From the NCBI RefSeq assembly GCF_001641635.1, contig NZ_LUUB01000051.1, forward strand, positions 177,346-241,345: DNA of 64,000 nt, read 5' to 3'. Positions within the stretch are counted from its first letter, which is position 1. Each line of letters opens with the position of its first letter. Under the pieces are notes generated by a model. It was not told where the DNA came from. It was given only the letters and a program-made list of their open reading frames with translations, and did no database searches. The position numbers and the translations under genes are program-made. The DNA is from Bradyrhizobium centrolobii. Lineage in GTDB: Bacteria; Pseudomonadota; Alphaproteobacteria; Rhizobiales; Xanthobacteraceae. Positions 18,631 to 27,087 of this stretch are shown piece by piece.

Positions 18631-18672
18631 CCTCATCCTGAGGAGCCCGCCAAAAGTGGGCGTCTCGAAGGA
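18631..18672. repeat. Short REP-like palindrome, opposite orientation
   Basis: CCTCATCCTGAGG is itself palindromic and is followed by AGCCCGCC-aaaa-GTGGGC and GTCTCGAA, the complement of the TTCGAGAC unit at 18435-18442. The two short units thus flank the long inverted repeat in opposite orientations, giving a composite symmetrical array of about 240 bases. Confidence 0.65.
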
Positions 18673-18819
18673 CGGCCGCAGGGAAACTGCCCGATGATGG
18701 CATCGTGCCGGTGTTTTGCCCGACGTGTCAACGGCTTCGCCGGATGGGCAAGCCGTCACGCCGGCCATCATCGGCTACTGTGCATGGGGTTGTTTTTCAT
18801 ATTTTGATGGCCCGGGGCG

Positions 18820-20373
18820 CTACGCCGCCGCCGGCAGGTCCGGATCGGCGATCGCACCGGCGACGCGGACGCGCACGCGCAGCGCATTGCCGGGCAGATA
18901 GGCGATCGGCATGTCCTCGACGTCGACGGTCTTGAGGCTGTCGCGCGCAGCACCAGCCTGGACCGCGCGATCCGCCGCGATCTCGCGCGCGGCTGCAATC
19001 GCCTCGTCGCGGCTGAGATCGCGGAACACCTGATCGGCCTCGCCACTGACCTGTGCGATCGCGGCGCCCACCGCATTGGCGCAGTCGCCATGCGGCACGC
19101 GCACGATCTCGGAGATGCCGGGCAGGCGATCGGGCACCAGGAAGGCGCCGCCGCCGACCGCGAGCAGCGGCACGTCGCCGGCCTCCGTCTTCATCCGGTC
19201 GATGTCGTCCTCGAGCTTGCGCCAGGCGTCGCGAAGCGCGGCGTCGATCAGGCGTTTCGGCAAGTTGGCGACGCGGGAGCGGTCGCCGATATCGACGAGG
19301 CCGGCGGCCACCGCGATATCGGTGGCGGTGAGGCGTGAGCCGCCGAACACCAGCGCATCCGAGGTCAGGCGGTAGCCGACGCTGAGCGGGCCGACGCGGA
19401 CGGGATCCTCATCGACATGGCTGCCGCCGCCAAGTCCGATCGACAGCAGGTCGGGCATGCGAAACAGCGTCCGCACGCCGCCGACCTCGACCACGGCATT
19501 GGCCTCGCGCGGAAAGCCGTGGCGAAGCTGACCGATGTCGCTTGTCGTGCCGCCGACGTCGACGACCATGGCGTCGTCGAGGCCGGAGAGGTGGGCGGCG
19601 CCGCGCATGGAATTGGTGGCGCCGGATGCAAAGCTCATCACCGGGAAGGCGGTGGCGATCTCGGCCTGCATCACCGTGCCGTCATTCTGGGTCAGGAACA
19701 GCGGCGCATCGATGCCGCTGTCGGCGATCGCCTTGCGGAAGGCCGCAACCGTGGTGATCGCGAGATCATGCAGGGAGGCATTGAGGAGTGCGGCGTTCTC
19801 CCGCTCGAGCAGGCCGATGCGGCCGAGATCGTGCGACAGCGTCACCGCGACGTCCGGGCAGATCTCGGCGAGAATCTCGCGCGCAGTGGTCTCGCAGGAG
19901 GGATCGAGCGGGGAGAAGCTCGAACAGACTGCCACGGAGCGCAGGCCCTTGTCCCGGATTTTTCGTGCGGCGTCCTTGAGCGCGGCGACGTCGAGTGGCA
20001 TGAACGGGCGGCCGTCGTAATCGTGGCCGCCCTCCAGCATGAAGATGTCGCCGTTGACGAGCGCAGCGAGGTCCGCCGGCCAGTCGCAGAACGGCGGCAG
20101 CGAAGCGCTTGCGGGCATTCCGATGCGGATCGCGGCGATCTTCTGCACGTGGCGGCGCTGCACCACGGCGTTGATGAAATGCGTGGTGCCGATGACGACC
20201 GCATCGACCTTCACCGCAGCGGCGGGACTGGCGCGTAGTGCCTTGAGCGCGTCCAGAATGCCCGAGGTCACGTCGGCGGTGGTCGGGCGCTTGACGGAAT
20301 GAACGACCTTCTCGTTGACGATCAGCACGGCGTCCGTGTTGGTGCCGCCGACATCGATGCCAATACGCTTCAT
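18820..20373 (-). CDS. Hydantoinase/oxoprolinase family protein (HyuA type)
   Basis: A 517-residue HyuA-like protein. It starts with the actin-type nucleotide loop IGIDVGGTNTDAVL and carries the second phosphate loop VVDVGGTTSDIGQL and the VIGTTHFINAVVQRR segment of the family. Characterised relatives use ATP to open cyclic amides or imides (hydantoins, 5-oxoproline) or to carboxylate ketones, normally with a HyuB partner. No HyuB is present; the adjacent DUF917 gene, 6 bp upstream in transcription, is the probable partner. It is the last gene of the eight-gene IclR operon. The family is clear; the substrate is unknown. Confidence 0.82.
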   Translation of the reverse strand: MKRIGIDVGGTNTDAVLIVNEKVVHSVKRPTTADVTSGILDALKALRASPAAAVKVDAVVIGTTHFINAVVQRRHVQKIAAIRIGMPASASLPPFCDWPADLAALVNGDIFMLEGGHDYDGRPFMPLDVAALKDAARKIRDKGLRSVAVCSSFSPLDPSCETTAREILAEICPDVAVTLSHDLGRIGLLERENAALLNASLHDLAITTVAAFRKAIADSGIDAPLFLTQNDGTVMQAEIATAFPVMSFASGATNSMRGAAHLSGLDDAMVVDVGGTTSDIGQLRHGFPREANAVVEVGGVRTLFRMPDLLSIGLGGGSHVDEDPVRVGPLSVGYRLTSDALVFGGSRLTATDIAVAAGLVDIGDRSRVANLPKRLIDAALRDAWRKLEDDIDRMKTEAGDVPLLAVGGGAFLVPDRLPGISEIVRVPHGDCANAVGAAIAQVSGEADQVFRDLSRDEAIAAAREIAADRAVQAGAARDSLKTVDVEDMPIAYLPGNALRVRVRVAGAIADPDLPAAA

Positions 20374-20379
20374 GGGATT

Positions 20380-21486
20380 TTAAGCTCCAGCCCCTGCGGG
20401 CGCGAAGAGGGAACGGAATTCGAGGTCGTAGCCGAAGGCGCGGGGGCCGACGAATTCGAGGCCGCGGGGGCTTGTGAGGACGGCAGGAGCCGGCAGCGCC
20501 ACGACGGTGACGCGCTGGCCGTAGCGCACGGTCTCGGTGCCGACGCCGTGGCCGTTGACGCTGTCGAGCACGCAGATCAGGTCGGGCGACATCGCGATCG
20601 CCTCTTCGCCGCGCCAGGCCACGATCCATTCGTTCTGGAACGACAGCACCAGCCGGCTGCCGCGGTCTGCATCGCTGCCCTCGATCATGGCCGAGCCGCG
20701 CAAGAATCCTTCTGTCGTGCGTCGGGCGACGTCGACGATCTTGCCGGTGAAGAGCTTCTTGCCGCCTTCGGCCGCAAGCAGCGCAGCGATCGGATCCTCG
20801 TGCCGCCGGTTCGCGGCCTCGACGGCGCGGCCGATGCGGATCGCCTTGGTGGTGGTGAAGTGGATACCCCAGTCCTTCACCTCGCGTCCCGTGCGCGGCG
20901 CCTTGCTGGTTGACGCGATCGAGCCCATCTCGACGCAGATCTTGCGGCTCGCCCGCTCCATCCATTTCCAGCTCGGCACCTTGGTGACGACCGCCTCGAT
21001 ACCGCGAGGATCGTAGAGCGTGCAGGGGTAGGGGCGCAGGCCCCCGATCGCGACCGACGTCATCTGCGCCTCGGGGAAGGCACGGCCCATGCAGTCCGCG
21101 TCGACCACCGGAATGCCGAGATGGGCGGCCGCCATCAGCGCCTGCACGCCGTTGCCGCCGCCGATCTCCACCGACATCACGGCGCGGAACTTGATGCCGT
21201 TGATCTCCTCCTGCATGCGCACCGCGCGCGCGATGTTGCGGCTGTCGGCAAGCCGCTCCTGCCCGACCAGCGGTGCGCCCATGTTGGAGACCACCGCGAC
21301 CCAGTCGTCATCGTCAAGGTCGAGCGGCGACATCAGTTGCACGCGATGACCCTCGGCATAGAGCCGGCGGAGATTGAGCAGGCCGAGATAGGGGCTGCCG
21401 CCGCCGCCGGTGCCGAGGATCCACGCACCGACCGCGAGCGCCTCGATCTCCTCGAGGGTGATCGTCTTCAATTCCGCCTTGCTCAC
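20380..21486 (-). CDS. DUF917 family protein
   Basis: A 368-residue protein with the conserved features of DUF917: an N-terminal WILGTGGGGSPYLG glycine-rich segment (about residues 16-30), GAPLVG, EIGGGNG and DADCMGRAFPE. The GTG start overlaps the AroM stop by 4 bp; an upstream extension of the frame would run through the AroM gene and is not credible. DUF917 genes frequently neighbour HyuA-like genes, and the pair may form one enzyme, but no biochemical function is established that I know of. No signal peptide is seen, so it is probably cytoplasmic. Confidence 0.82.
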   Translation of the reverse strand: MSKAELKTITLEEIEALAVGAWILGTGGGGSPYLGLLNLRRLYAEGHRVQLMSPLDLDDDDWVAVVSNMGAPLVGQERLADSRNIARAVRMQEEINGIKFRAVMSVEIGGGNGVQALMAAAHLGIPVVDADCMGRAFPEAQMTSVAIGGLRPYPCTLYDPRGIEAVVTKVPSWKWMERASRKICVEMGSIASTSKAPRTGREVKDWGIHFTTTKAIRIGRAVEAANRRHEDPIAALLAAEGGKKLFTGKIVDVARRTTEGFLRGSAMIEGSDADRGSRLVLSFQNEWIVAWRGEEAIAMSPDLICVLDSVNGHGVGTETVRYGQRVTVVALPAPAVLTSPRGLEFVGPRAFGYDLEFRSLFAPAGAGA

Positions 21487-22169
21487 GACACCAGCTCCTC
21501 GACGATGCGGGCCGCGGCGGCAATGCCGAGGATCACCGGTCCAGGATAAGCGGTGCGCACGCGCGCCTTGTTGGCGCTGGTGTAGCTGATGCAGTCCATC
21601 ACCACGAGATCGGGCTCCAGCTCGGCCATGATGCGCGCGGCCTCGTCGACCGCGGCATCTTCCGAGCCGGGGCGCAGGGTGACGCCGACCACTTCGACGC
21701 CGGCGCGCTGCCACTTCTTGTCGATCAGCGCGGTCTGCTCGGCCAGCGGCGAGAACACGCCGAGCCGGCCCTTTGGCAGCACGGCCTCGACGAGACGATG
21801 CAGGATAGCTGAGGGCAGGATGACGAGGCCGTCGGCGGCGAGATTGGGGAATTTTCCGGTGCAGGCCATCAGCGTCACCCCGACGCCCTCGTGCTTGAAG
21901 CGGGTGATCTGCTGGCTCGCCCGCCGCTCGACTTCCTTCTTGCTGATGGTGACGCCGTCGCCGTTCGGCAGCAGCGTGAACAGCGTGTCGTATCCGTCCA
22001 TCGGCGGGATGGCGTCGATCTCGGCGCGGCTCATGCCGTCGAGCGCGCCGCGCAGCTCGATCTGGATGCCCGGCGACAGTACGGCGGCAATCTCGGCGGC
22101 GACTGTCGGGCGCGGGCTCTGGCCGATCACGACGACCCCGATACGCTGGTGCTTCAACGGCATGTTCAT
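21483..22169 (-). CDS. AroM family protein (possible two-cysteine racemase/isomerase)
   Basis: A 228-residue protein matching the AroM family, named after an E. coli gene of unknown function in the TyrR regulon. It starts IGVVVIGQSPRPTV. It has exactly two cysteines, Cys103 in LMACTGKFP and Cys193 in VVMDCISYTSANK, 90 residues apart in equivalent strand-end positions. That layout recalls the Asp/Glu/hydantoin racemase superfamily, where two cysteines act as opposed acid and base. It overlaps the DUF917 gene by 4 bp and follows the ABC ATPase by 5 bp. The family call is firm; the racemase idea is inference. Confidence 0.8.
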   Translation of the reverse strand: MNMPLKHQRIGVVVIGQSPRPTVAAEIAAVLSPGIQIELRGALDGMSRAEIDAIPPMDGYDTLFTLLPNGDGVTISKKEVERRASQQITRFKHEGVGVTLMACTGKFPNLAADGLVILPSAILHRLVEAVLPKGRLGVFSPLAEQTALIDKKWQRAGVEVVGVTLRPGSEDAAVDEAARIMAELEPDLVVMDCISYTSANKARVRTAYPGPVILGIAAAARIVEELVS

Positions 22170-22174
22170 GAGGT

Positions 22175-23266
22175 CTAGTCCTCCAAGACGACGAGATCGG
22201 CCGGCGTCCAGTCGAGCGTGACGCCGTTGCCGGGAATGAAGAGGTGGCTCGTGCCCGCATTGGGCTGTTGCACGAGGATGCGGTGGGCGCCCTCGAGGGT
22301 GATGCGGTAAAGCACCGCGCCACCGAGAAAGTTGGTGTTCTCGACGACGCCATGCGCGCAGGTTCCGGCCGCGCCGCCGGCGGCATCGCCGCGCGGCGAG
22401 AGCCGGATTTTTTCGGGACGCAGCGCCACCGAGAGAGCGCCGGCGCCTTGCGCGTCCGCGGAGGGTGGCAGCGCCAGGATCAGGCCTTTGCCGACGTCGA
22501 GCGCGGGGGCGCCGGCGCCTGTCGTGGTGCGCTCGCCGCGGAAGATGTTGGTGTCGCCGATGAAGTCGGCGACGAATCGCGTCGTCGGCTGGTTGTAGAT
22601 CTCGGCCGGCGTGCCGACTTGTTCGACGCGGCCGCCGTTCATCACGGCGATGCGGTCGGACATCGCGAGCGCCTCTTCCTGGTCGTGGGTGACGAAGACC
22701 AGGGTGAGCCCAAGCTTCTTCTGCAACTGCTTGAGCTCGAACTGCATCTGCTGGCGCAGCTTCTTGTCCAGCGCCCCGAGCGGCTCGTCGCAGAGCAGGA
22801 CGCGCGGGGCGATCACGATGGCGCGGGCGAGTGCCACACGCTGCTGCTGGCCGCCGGAGAGCTGCGCGGGGCGGCGATCCTCGAGGCCGGACAGCTCGAC
22901 CATCGCCAGCGCCGCCTTCACCTTGGTTGCAATGCTAGCCTTGTCGTGCCCACGCATGCGCAGACCGAAGGCGACGTTCTCGGCGACGGTGCGATGCGGG
23001 AAGAGGGCGTAGTTCTGGAACACCATGCCCATGTCGCGCTTGTGCGCCGGCACGTGGGTGATATCGGCGCCGTCGACGCGAATGGCACCCGAGCTCGGCG
23101 TCTCGAAGCCGGCGATTATGCGCAGCGTCGTGGTCTTGCCGCAGCCGGACGGGCCGAGCAGGGAGAAGAACTCGCCCTGCCGGATGTCCATCGCGACCGC
23201 GTCCACCGCGCGCACGCCGCCGTCATAGATCTTGCTGACGCCGGCGATCTCGATCGAGGCGCTCAT
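22175..23266 (-). CDS. Spermidine/putrescine-type ABC transporter ATPase (PotA type)
   Basis: A 363-residue ATPase: Walker [10 protein letters not shown] near residue 38, signature LSGGQQQR, Walker [12 protein letters not shown], switch VTHDQEEA and a C-terminal TOBE domain ([12 protein letters not shown]). It overlaps the binding-protein gene by 4 bp. It energises import by the two permeases upstream in the operon. Confidence 0.9.
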   Translation of the reverse strand: MSASIEIAGVSKIYDGGVRAVDAVAMDIRQGEFFSLLGPSGCGKTTTLRIIAGFETPSSGAIRVDGADITHVPAHKRDMGMVFQNYALFPHRTVAENVAFGLRMRGHDKASIATKVKAALAMVELSGLEDRRPAQLSGGQQQRVALARAIVIAPRVLLCDEPLGALDKKLRQQMQFELKQLQKKLGLTLVFVTHDQEEALAMSDRIAVMNGGRVEQVGTPAEIYNQPTTRFVADFIGDTNIFRGERTTTGAGAPALDVGKGLILALPPSADAQGAGALSVALRPEKIRLSPRGDAAGGAAGTCAHGVVENTNFLGGAVLYRITLEGAHRILVQQPNAGTSHLFIPGNGVTLDWTPADLVVLED

Positions 23267-24327
23267 GCCCGGAAGATCCGATTGACGCGCTGGTCGATCT
23301 CGTCCTTGCGCTCATTGTACCACTTCCAGTCGACCTGGATCAGCTTCGAGACCTTTTCGGGCGTGGTGAGCAGCTTGGCGTCATATTTGGCGTCGAGCTT
23401 CACCTTCCTATTGGCCGGCGAATACCACACGGTCTCCGCGAGGCGCTTCTGAACCTCGGGACGCAGCATGTAGTTCACATAGGCGTTGGCGAGCTCCTTC
23501 ACCTTGCTGCCGGGCGTGATGGTCAGGACCTGCTCCAGCGACAAGACGCCCTCGCTCGGCGCGATGAAGTCGGTAGGCTGGTTCTGCCCGTCGTAGCGGT
23601 AGATTCCGGAATCGTGGATGACGCAGAGGCCGACCTCGCCCGATAGCAGCATCTTCTCCATCGCGCCGGTGAAGTCGACGATCTTGATCGGCTTCAGCTT
23701 CTCCAGTGCCGTATAGGCCGCGTCGAGATCGGTCTGCCCCTTGCCGAACAGCGTGCCGCACATCATCAGGAAGGCTTGGCCGAGGCTGTTGACGGGAATG
23801 ACATAGCCGCCGCGAACGCCGTTGTATTTCGCGTCCCACAGCTCCTTCCAGGACGTAATGCTGCCGTAGCCCTTGTCGGTGCGCATACCGAGCCCGATGG
23901 CGCTGGTGAAGATCGAGACGCCGACGATCTTGTCGCTCACCGCGTAGGGATAGACGTCGGCGAGATTGGGCACGAGCTTGGGGTCGACTTTGGGCTCGAC
24001 CAAGCCCATCTCCGCCGCGGCCCACTGCTCGTTGGAATTGGTGTGCAGGACGTCATAGATCGGCGCGGAACGCGAGCTCGCCTGGAGCTTCGGCAAGTAG
24101 GGAAAGGCGGAGTCGGTCTGGAGCTTGCACTTGAACTCGCTCTCGAAGGCGGGACCGATCTCGGCCTTCATGACGTCGCCCCACTTGCCGCCCCAGCCGG
24201 TGATGCGCAGCACGGGGTCGTCTGCGCGCGCGACATGGGGAGCCGCAATCGCGCCGATGGCGAGCGAGGCGCCTGCGGCAAGAAAGCGGCGGCGGCTGAG
24301 CCGTGTCGATCCCAGAGCTTTCATCAT
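23263..24327 (-). CDS. ABC transporter substrate-binding protein (PotD-like, Tat signal)
   Basis: A 354-residue solute-binding protein with a twin-arginine signal: [19 protein letters not shown], ending ARA at about residue 35. It may therefore be exported folded by the Tat route. The mature protein is of the PotD/PotF-like group ([14 protein letters not shown]). In this operon it probably captures an amide, hydantoin-like or amino-acid-derived compound rather than a polyamine. It lies 27 bp downstream of the second permease gene. Confidence 0.87.
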   Translation of the reverse strand: MMKALGSTRLSRRRFLAAGASLAIGAIAAPHVARADDPVLRITGWGGKWGDVMKAEIGPAFESEFKCKLQTDSAFPYLPKLQASSRSAPIYDVLHTNSNEQWAAAEMGLVEPKVDPKLVPNLADVYPYAVSDKIVGVSIFTSAIGLGMRTDKGYGSITSWKELWDAKYNGVRGGYVIPVNSLGQAFLMMCGTLFGKGQTDLDAAYTALEKLKPIKIVDFTGAMEKMLLSGEVGLCVIHDSGIYRYDGQNQPTDFIAPSEGVLSLEQVLTITPGSKVKELANAYVNYMLRPEVQKRLAETVWYSPANRKVKLDAKYDAKLLTTPEKVSKLIQVDWKWYNERKDEIDQRVNRIFRA

Positions 24328-24354
24328 GTCTCGATCCTTGGTTGCAATGAGCGG

Positions 24355-25251
24355 TTACAATTTGACGTAGGAGCGCAGGCCGACGGTGCGGTCGAGCCCG
24401 ATCACGACGAGAAAGGCGAGGACGATCGAGACCACCGAGGCGGCGCCGATAGTGCCGTCCAGATCAAACTTGAGATAGTTGAACAGGGTGACCGGCAGCG
24501 TCTCGTTGCCCGGGCTGACCAGGAACAGCGAGACCGGGAACTGGTCGAAGGAGACGATGAAGGCGAAGATCGCACCGGCAAGCACGCCGGGCTTGATCAG
24601 CGGCAGCGTCACCTCGAAGAAGGTGCGCGCCGGACTTGCGCCGAGATTGCGTGCGGCTTCCTCCAGGCGCAGGTCGAAATTATGCAGCACGGCGAGTGTC
24701 GTGCGCACCACATAGGGCAGTGTCACCAAGGTGTGGCCGGCGACGAGTCCCCAGGTCGGGCGGCCGACGTCGAGCAGCACATAGGTCTGGAACAGTGCAA
24801 GGCCGGTCAGGATCGCCGGCAGCATCAGGGGCGAGAGCATGACCACCACGATCAGGCGCGCGCCGGGTAGGTTGCCGCGCGCCAGCGCGAGTGCCGCGGA
24901 TGCTCCGAGAATCGTCGCGGACACTGTGGTGAAGAGCGCGACCTCGAGGCTGAAACCGAGCGCATGCATGAAGTCGCGCGAGGCGAAGAATTTCTCGAAC
25001 CAGCGCAGCGACACGCCGACCGGTGGAAACTGGATGAACGGCGTCGGGTTCAGGGCAAACACGACGACGACCGCGATCGGTGCCAGCAGGAAGATCAGGA
25101 TGGCGATGTTGATGGCGAGATAGACGTAACGACCGTAATGCCTGGGACCTACGGCCGCATGCGCGGGCGCCGCGGCCTGGCGGGACGCCGCTTCGCGATC
25201 GGACGCGAGCGAAGGGTTGTGCGCGGCGGAGGTTCCCATCATCGGCCTCAC
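24355..25251 (-). CDS. ABC transporter permease (PotC type)
   Basis: A 298-residue inner-membrane permease. An N-terminal cytoplasmic tail of about 40 residues precedes six predicted spans, and the docking loop is EEAARNLGASPARTFFEVTLP. It overlaps the preceding permease gene by 4 bp. Proteins of this type form the PotBC-like heterodimer. Confidence 0.88.
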   Translation of the reverse strand: MRPMMGTSAAHNPSLASDREAASRQAAAPAHAAVGPRHYGRYVYLAINIAILIFLLAPIAVVVVFALNPTPFIQFPPVGVSLRWFEKFFASRDFMHALGFSLEVALFTTVSATILGASAALALARGNLPGARLIVVVMLSPLMLPAILTGLALFQTYVLLDVGRPTWGLVAGHTLVTLPYVVRTTLAVLHNFDLRLEEAARNLGASPARTFFEVTLPLIKPGVLAGAIFAFIVSFDQFPVSLFLVSPGNETLPVTLFNYLKFDLDGTIGAASVVSIVLAFLVVIGLDRTVGLRSYVKL

Positions 25252-26123
25252 TGCAGTTCGCGCTGGCCCGAGACGAGGCCGAGCGCGCGGTTGTAGGCGA
25301 TGACGAGAACGAGCGAGATCAGCAGCAGGACGATGCCGAGCGCCGCCGCAAAGCCGACGTTGAAGTTCGCCGAGATCTGCTGATAGATCAGGACCGGCAG
25401 CGTCATGATCTGGAAGCCGCCGAGCAGGATCGGCGTGACATAGGCACTGATCGCAAGGGCGAAGACCAGGAGCGAGCCGGCAAGTATGCCGGGCAGACTC
25501 AAGGGCAGCGTCACCTCGATGAAGGCGCGCAAGGGACTCGCGCCGAGATTTTCCGCGGCCTGCTCCAGCCGCTCGTCGATACGGCCGATCACGCCGGTGA
25601 GCGTCAGCACCATGAACGGCACGTAGATGTGGACGAGCCCGACGACGATTCCGGTTTCGCTATACATCAGCTTCAGCGGCTGGCTGATGAGTCCGAGCGA
25701 AATCAGGGTCTGATTGATCACGCCCTTGTCGGAGAGCAGTGTCATCCAGGCGAAGGTGCGCACCACGATGCCCGTCAGCATCGGCGCGAGCACCGCCATC
25801 AGCAGGAGTGCGTGCCCGGTACGGCTCTTGATACGCGCCATCCAGTGCGCGAGCGGATAGCCGATCGCGAGCGCCACGAGCGTGGTGAGGAGCCCGATCC
25901 GGAGCGTGGTCCAGATCACCTCGAGATAATAGGGATCGTCGACGATGCGAGCGTAGTGGCGCGTGGTGAAGGCGACGCGCGGCGCCACCACCGGATTGCC
26001 GGTGAGCACGCTCATGACAGCCATCAGTCCGATCGGGAGAAAGAAGAACAGCGCAAACAGCAGCACGCTCGGCAGGATGAAGAGCGCAAGGCCGTTGATG
26101 CGTTGGGTGGGGGCTTGGCTCAT
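25248..26123 (-). CDS. ABC transporter permease (PotB type)
   Basis: A 291-residue PotB-like inner-membrane permease with its first span at about residues 12-35 and the docking loop EQAAENLGASPLRAFIEVTLP. Its ATG overlaps the stop of the IclR-family gene by 4 bp, which places the regulator and the transporter on one transcript. Confidence 0.88.
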   Translation of the reverse strand: MSQAPTQRINGLALFILPSVLLFALFFFLPIGLMAVMSVLTGNPVVAPRVAFTTRHYARIVDDPYYLEVIWTTLRIGLLTTLVALAIGYPLAHWMARIKSRTGHALLLMAVLAPMLTGIVVRTFAWMTLLSDKGVINQTLISLGLISQPLKLMYSETGIVVGLVHIYVPFMVLTLTGVIGRIDERLEQAAENLGASPLRAFIEVTLPLSLPGILAGSLLVFALAISAYVTPILLGGFQIMTLPVLIYQQISANFNVGFAAALGIVLLLISLVLVIAYNRALGLVSGQRELQ

Positions 26124-26902
26124 CGTGGTCCCGCTTGAACGCGCGCTACGCTCTGGTCGATCAGATCGCCGGTCATCCGCCGCAGCTTTTCGGCCATCGC
26201 CGCCAGCTCGCGCCGGACATTGGCGCGCTCAGAGGCGGTGGTCGCCTGCACCGAATAGGACACCGCGATCCCGATCATCTCGCCGGTTTCGCCGCTCTTG
26301 AGCGCAAAACCCTGCGAGCCGACGCCTTCAATCGATTCATCGGCCGCTTCGGACGCGCCGGTGCGGCGGATTTCGTTCAGGCGCGCCATCAACTGCTTGA
26401 AGTTCTGCGGCGAATTGCGCGGCAGTTTTGGATAGGTCGCCGGCACCCGCGCCCTTATGTCTTCGTCGGAGAGGCGCGCGAGCATGGCGCGGCCGTTCGA
26501 GGTGGCGAGCGCCGGGGTGCGCTGGCCCGGCGGATTGACCACGCGAAGCGGGTTCGAGCCTGGCACGATCCTGAGCACAACCTGCTCGTAGCCGTCGAGC
26601 ACGGCGATGTAGCCGGTGTGTCCGGTCCGCGCACAGACCTCGCGCAGCTCGCGCTCGGCCATGCTGATCAAGTCGTCATGGGCGCGGTGCAGGCGGCCGA
26701 GCTCGAAGGTGAGAAGGCCCGGGCGGTAGCGGCGGCTGTGAGGGTCCTGCTCGAGCAGGCCGCAGTCGCGAAGCGCACGCAGCAGCCGTGAGGTCGAGCT
26801 CTTTGGCTTGCCCGTCAATGCCATCACGTCCGCGAACGACAGATCCGGCCGCGCGCTGGAGAAGCAGCGCAGGATCTCGATGGCGTTGGTAAGGGCGCTC
26901 AT
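26120..26902 (-). CDS. IclR-family transcriptional regulator, head of the operon
   Basis: A 260-residue IclR-type regulator. The N-terminal winged helix-turn-helix (about residues 18-50, LSFADVMALTGKPKSSTSRLLRAL) is followed by the IclR effector domain. The ATG at 26902 is chosen because it gives the usual family N-terminus (MSALTNAIEILRCFS) and leaves the 19-bp palindrome upstream non-coding; an in-frame ATG at 26947 would place that palindrome inside the gene. It is the first gene of the eight-gene minus-strand operon and so probably controls both itself and all downstream genes. Confidence 0.87.
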   Translation of the reverse strand: MSALTNAIEILRCFSSARPDLSFADVMALTGKPKSSTSRLLRALRDCGLLEQDPHSRRYRPGLLTFELGRLHRAHDDLISMAERELREVCARTGHTGYIAVLDGYEQVVLRIVPGSNPLRVVNPPGQRTPALATSNGRAMLARLSDEDIRARVPATYPKLPRNSPQNFKQLMARLNEIRRTGASEAADESIEGVGSQGFALKSGETGEMIGIAVSYSVQATTASERANVRRELAAMAEKLRRMTGDLIDQSVARVQAGPR

Positions 26903-26919
26903 GGGCGATGGTCCAAGGT

Positions 26920-26938
26920 GGTTCCAAATTTTGGAACC
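26920..26938. promoter_or_regulatory. Perfect palindrome, candidate IclR operator
   Basis: GGTTCCAAATTTTGGAACC has two perfect 9-bp arms around one central base, 17 bp before the IclR-family start codon. A partial repeat (CCCAAATTC) lies just upstream at 26944-26952. The GTTCCA/TGGAAC core resembles known IclR-family sites. Autoregulation is inferred. Confidence 0.65.
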
Positions 26939-27043
26939 TTGTCCCAAATTCTAAGCCTGGCGCGGAAACGGGCAAGCGGAAATTTCGCGCAAGGATTGGC
27001 GCCGGATTGCGCAGATGCGAGGGGAGGCCGCTTGCGGGGAGTG

Positions 27044-27081
27044 CGAGGCGGCGCACCGTGGCCAGACGGTGCGCCGCCTCG
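27044..27081 (-). terminator. Strong hairpin downstream of the esterase gene
   Basis: CGAGGCGGCGCACCGT (27044-27059) pairs perfectly with ACGGTGCGCCGCCTCG (27066-27081): a 16-bp GC-rich stem with a 6-base loop, only 6 bp past the esterase stop. No U-run follows, so it is either a non-canonical terminator or an mRNA 3'-end stabiliser. Confidence 0.6.
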
Positions 27082-27087
27082 TCGGGA

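Noticed and set aside
18419..18771. Small open frames of about 90 codons on both strands
   Set aside because: They lie within the palindromic repeats of the intergenic region and have no ribosome site or family resemblance.
21487..22386. N-terminal extension of the DUF917 frame by 300 codons
   Set aside because: It would run through AroM in another frame. The GTG at 21486 overlaps the AroM stop and gives the family N-terminus.
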